NCBI GenBank assembly: GCA_026126245.1
Contig: JAHCJT010000013.1
Span: forward strand, 1 to 32,502
From: Alphaproteobacteria bacterium
GTDB lineage: Bacteria; Pseudomonadota; Alphaproteobacteria; Reyranellales; Reyranellaceae
DNA length: 32,502 bases
Direction: 5' to 3'
The translations under genes were made by a program, and so were the position numbers. A model generated the notes under the pieces. That model ran no database searches. It saw nothing but the letters and a program-made list of their open reading frames with translations, and had not been told where the DNA came from. This document shows, in pieces, positions 32,392 to 32,502 of this stretch (positions are counted from its first letter, which is position 1; each line of letters begins with the position of its first letter).

Positions 32392-32467
32392 CCGCCGAGG
32401 CTGGCCATCAAGCCGGCGCGCCGGTGCGTTGCGGGGCCGAATTTACCGCCCCTAAAAGGCCGCGACT

Positions 32468-32502
32468 GCACTTTTTTGTATATAAAACTGGTTTTTATCG
32501 AT
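32468..32502. promoter_or_regulatory. AT-rich control-like region at the right edge
   Basis: About 35 bases are mostly A/T in DNA that is otherwise GC-rich. They include T6, GTATATAAAAC and a near-palindrome ATAAAAC-TG-GTTTTTAT (32482-32498). This looks like a promoter or operator for a gene beyond the window, or a terminator tail; the direction cannot be decided. Confidence 0.4.

Overview
The window is high-GC DNA (roughly two thirds G+C by eye) with dense coding and third-position GC bias. It is most likely from an alphaproteobacterium. The Brucella/Mesorhizobium-type lumazine synthase (RibH2) under an FMN riboswitch, the ihfB-lapA pair, the SelD C-terminal part of an oxidoreductase-SelD fusion and the many amino-acid and carboxylate uptake proteins fit Rhodospirillales/Hyphomicrobiales-like soil or water bacteria. 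No rRNA, tRNA, CRISPR array, transposase, integrase or phage gene was seen, and I cannot name a genus.

Layout. Bases 1-1914 (+) hold the end of an oxidoreductase-selD fusion and mobB. Bases 1915-3060 (-) hold an acyl-CoA dehydrogenase abutting mobB with no gap. Next come a GrpB-family gene (+), an NAD-dependent SDR gene broken by one frameshift (-), and two tandem paralogous secreted YbaY/YscW-domain proteins (+, 4932-6429). An L-asparaginase and a tricarboxylate-type binding protein (-) precede an FMN riboswitch driving ribH2 (+, 8612-9357).

Bases 9504-22299 are a long run of minus-strand genes: ihfB, lapA, an ornithine cyclodeaminase/mu-crystallin family gene, a DAO-family FAD oxidase, an AA_synth (PF06684) gene, a livK-type binding protein, a fused livH-livM permease, livG, livF, hyuA (hydantoinase/oxoprolinase A) and a damaged hyuB. 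From the oxidase to hyuB it reads as an uptake and breakdown module for a nitrogenous, probably cyclic-amide or amino-acid-like compound. The 3' half of hyuB is intact, but its 5' half (10293-11221) is a relic with many frameshifts and stops. Most gene junctions in this cluster carry a stem-loop, including a perfect 30-bp palindrome just after livK. A 95-bp inverted repeat of CCACAGAG type lies between hyuA and hyuB.

The right part holds an RMD1/DUF155 protein (-), then on the plus strand an orphan oligopeptide-type binding protein, a CaiB/BaiF CoA-transferase, a small SAM-dependent methyltransferase, a DUF2817 (M14-like) peptidase, an M20 deacylase, a TusA-family protein, phosphoglycerate kinase and a NUDIX hydrolase. 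The last ~35 bases are strikingly AT-rich and look like the control region of a gene outside the window.

Nothing here is clearly a new defence or mobile system. The points most worth following are the half-decayed hyuB with its adjoining repeat, the junction hairpins, the LivH-LivM fusion, the gene make-up of the catabolic cluster, and the paired YbaY-domain proteins with an uncharacterised N-terminal domain.
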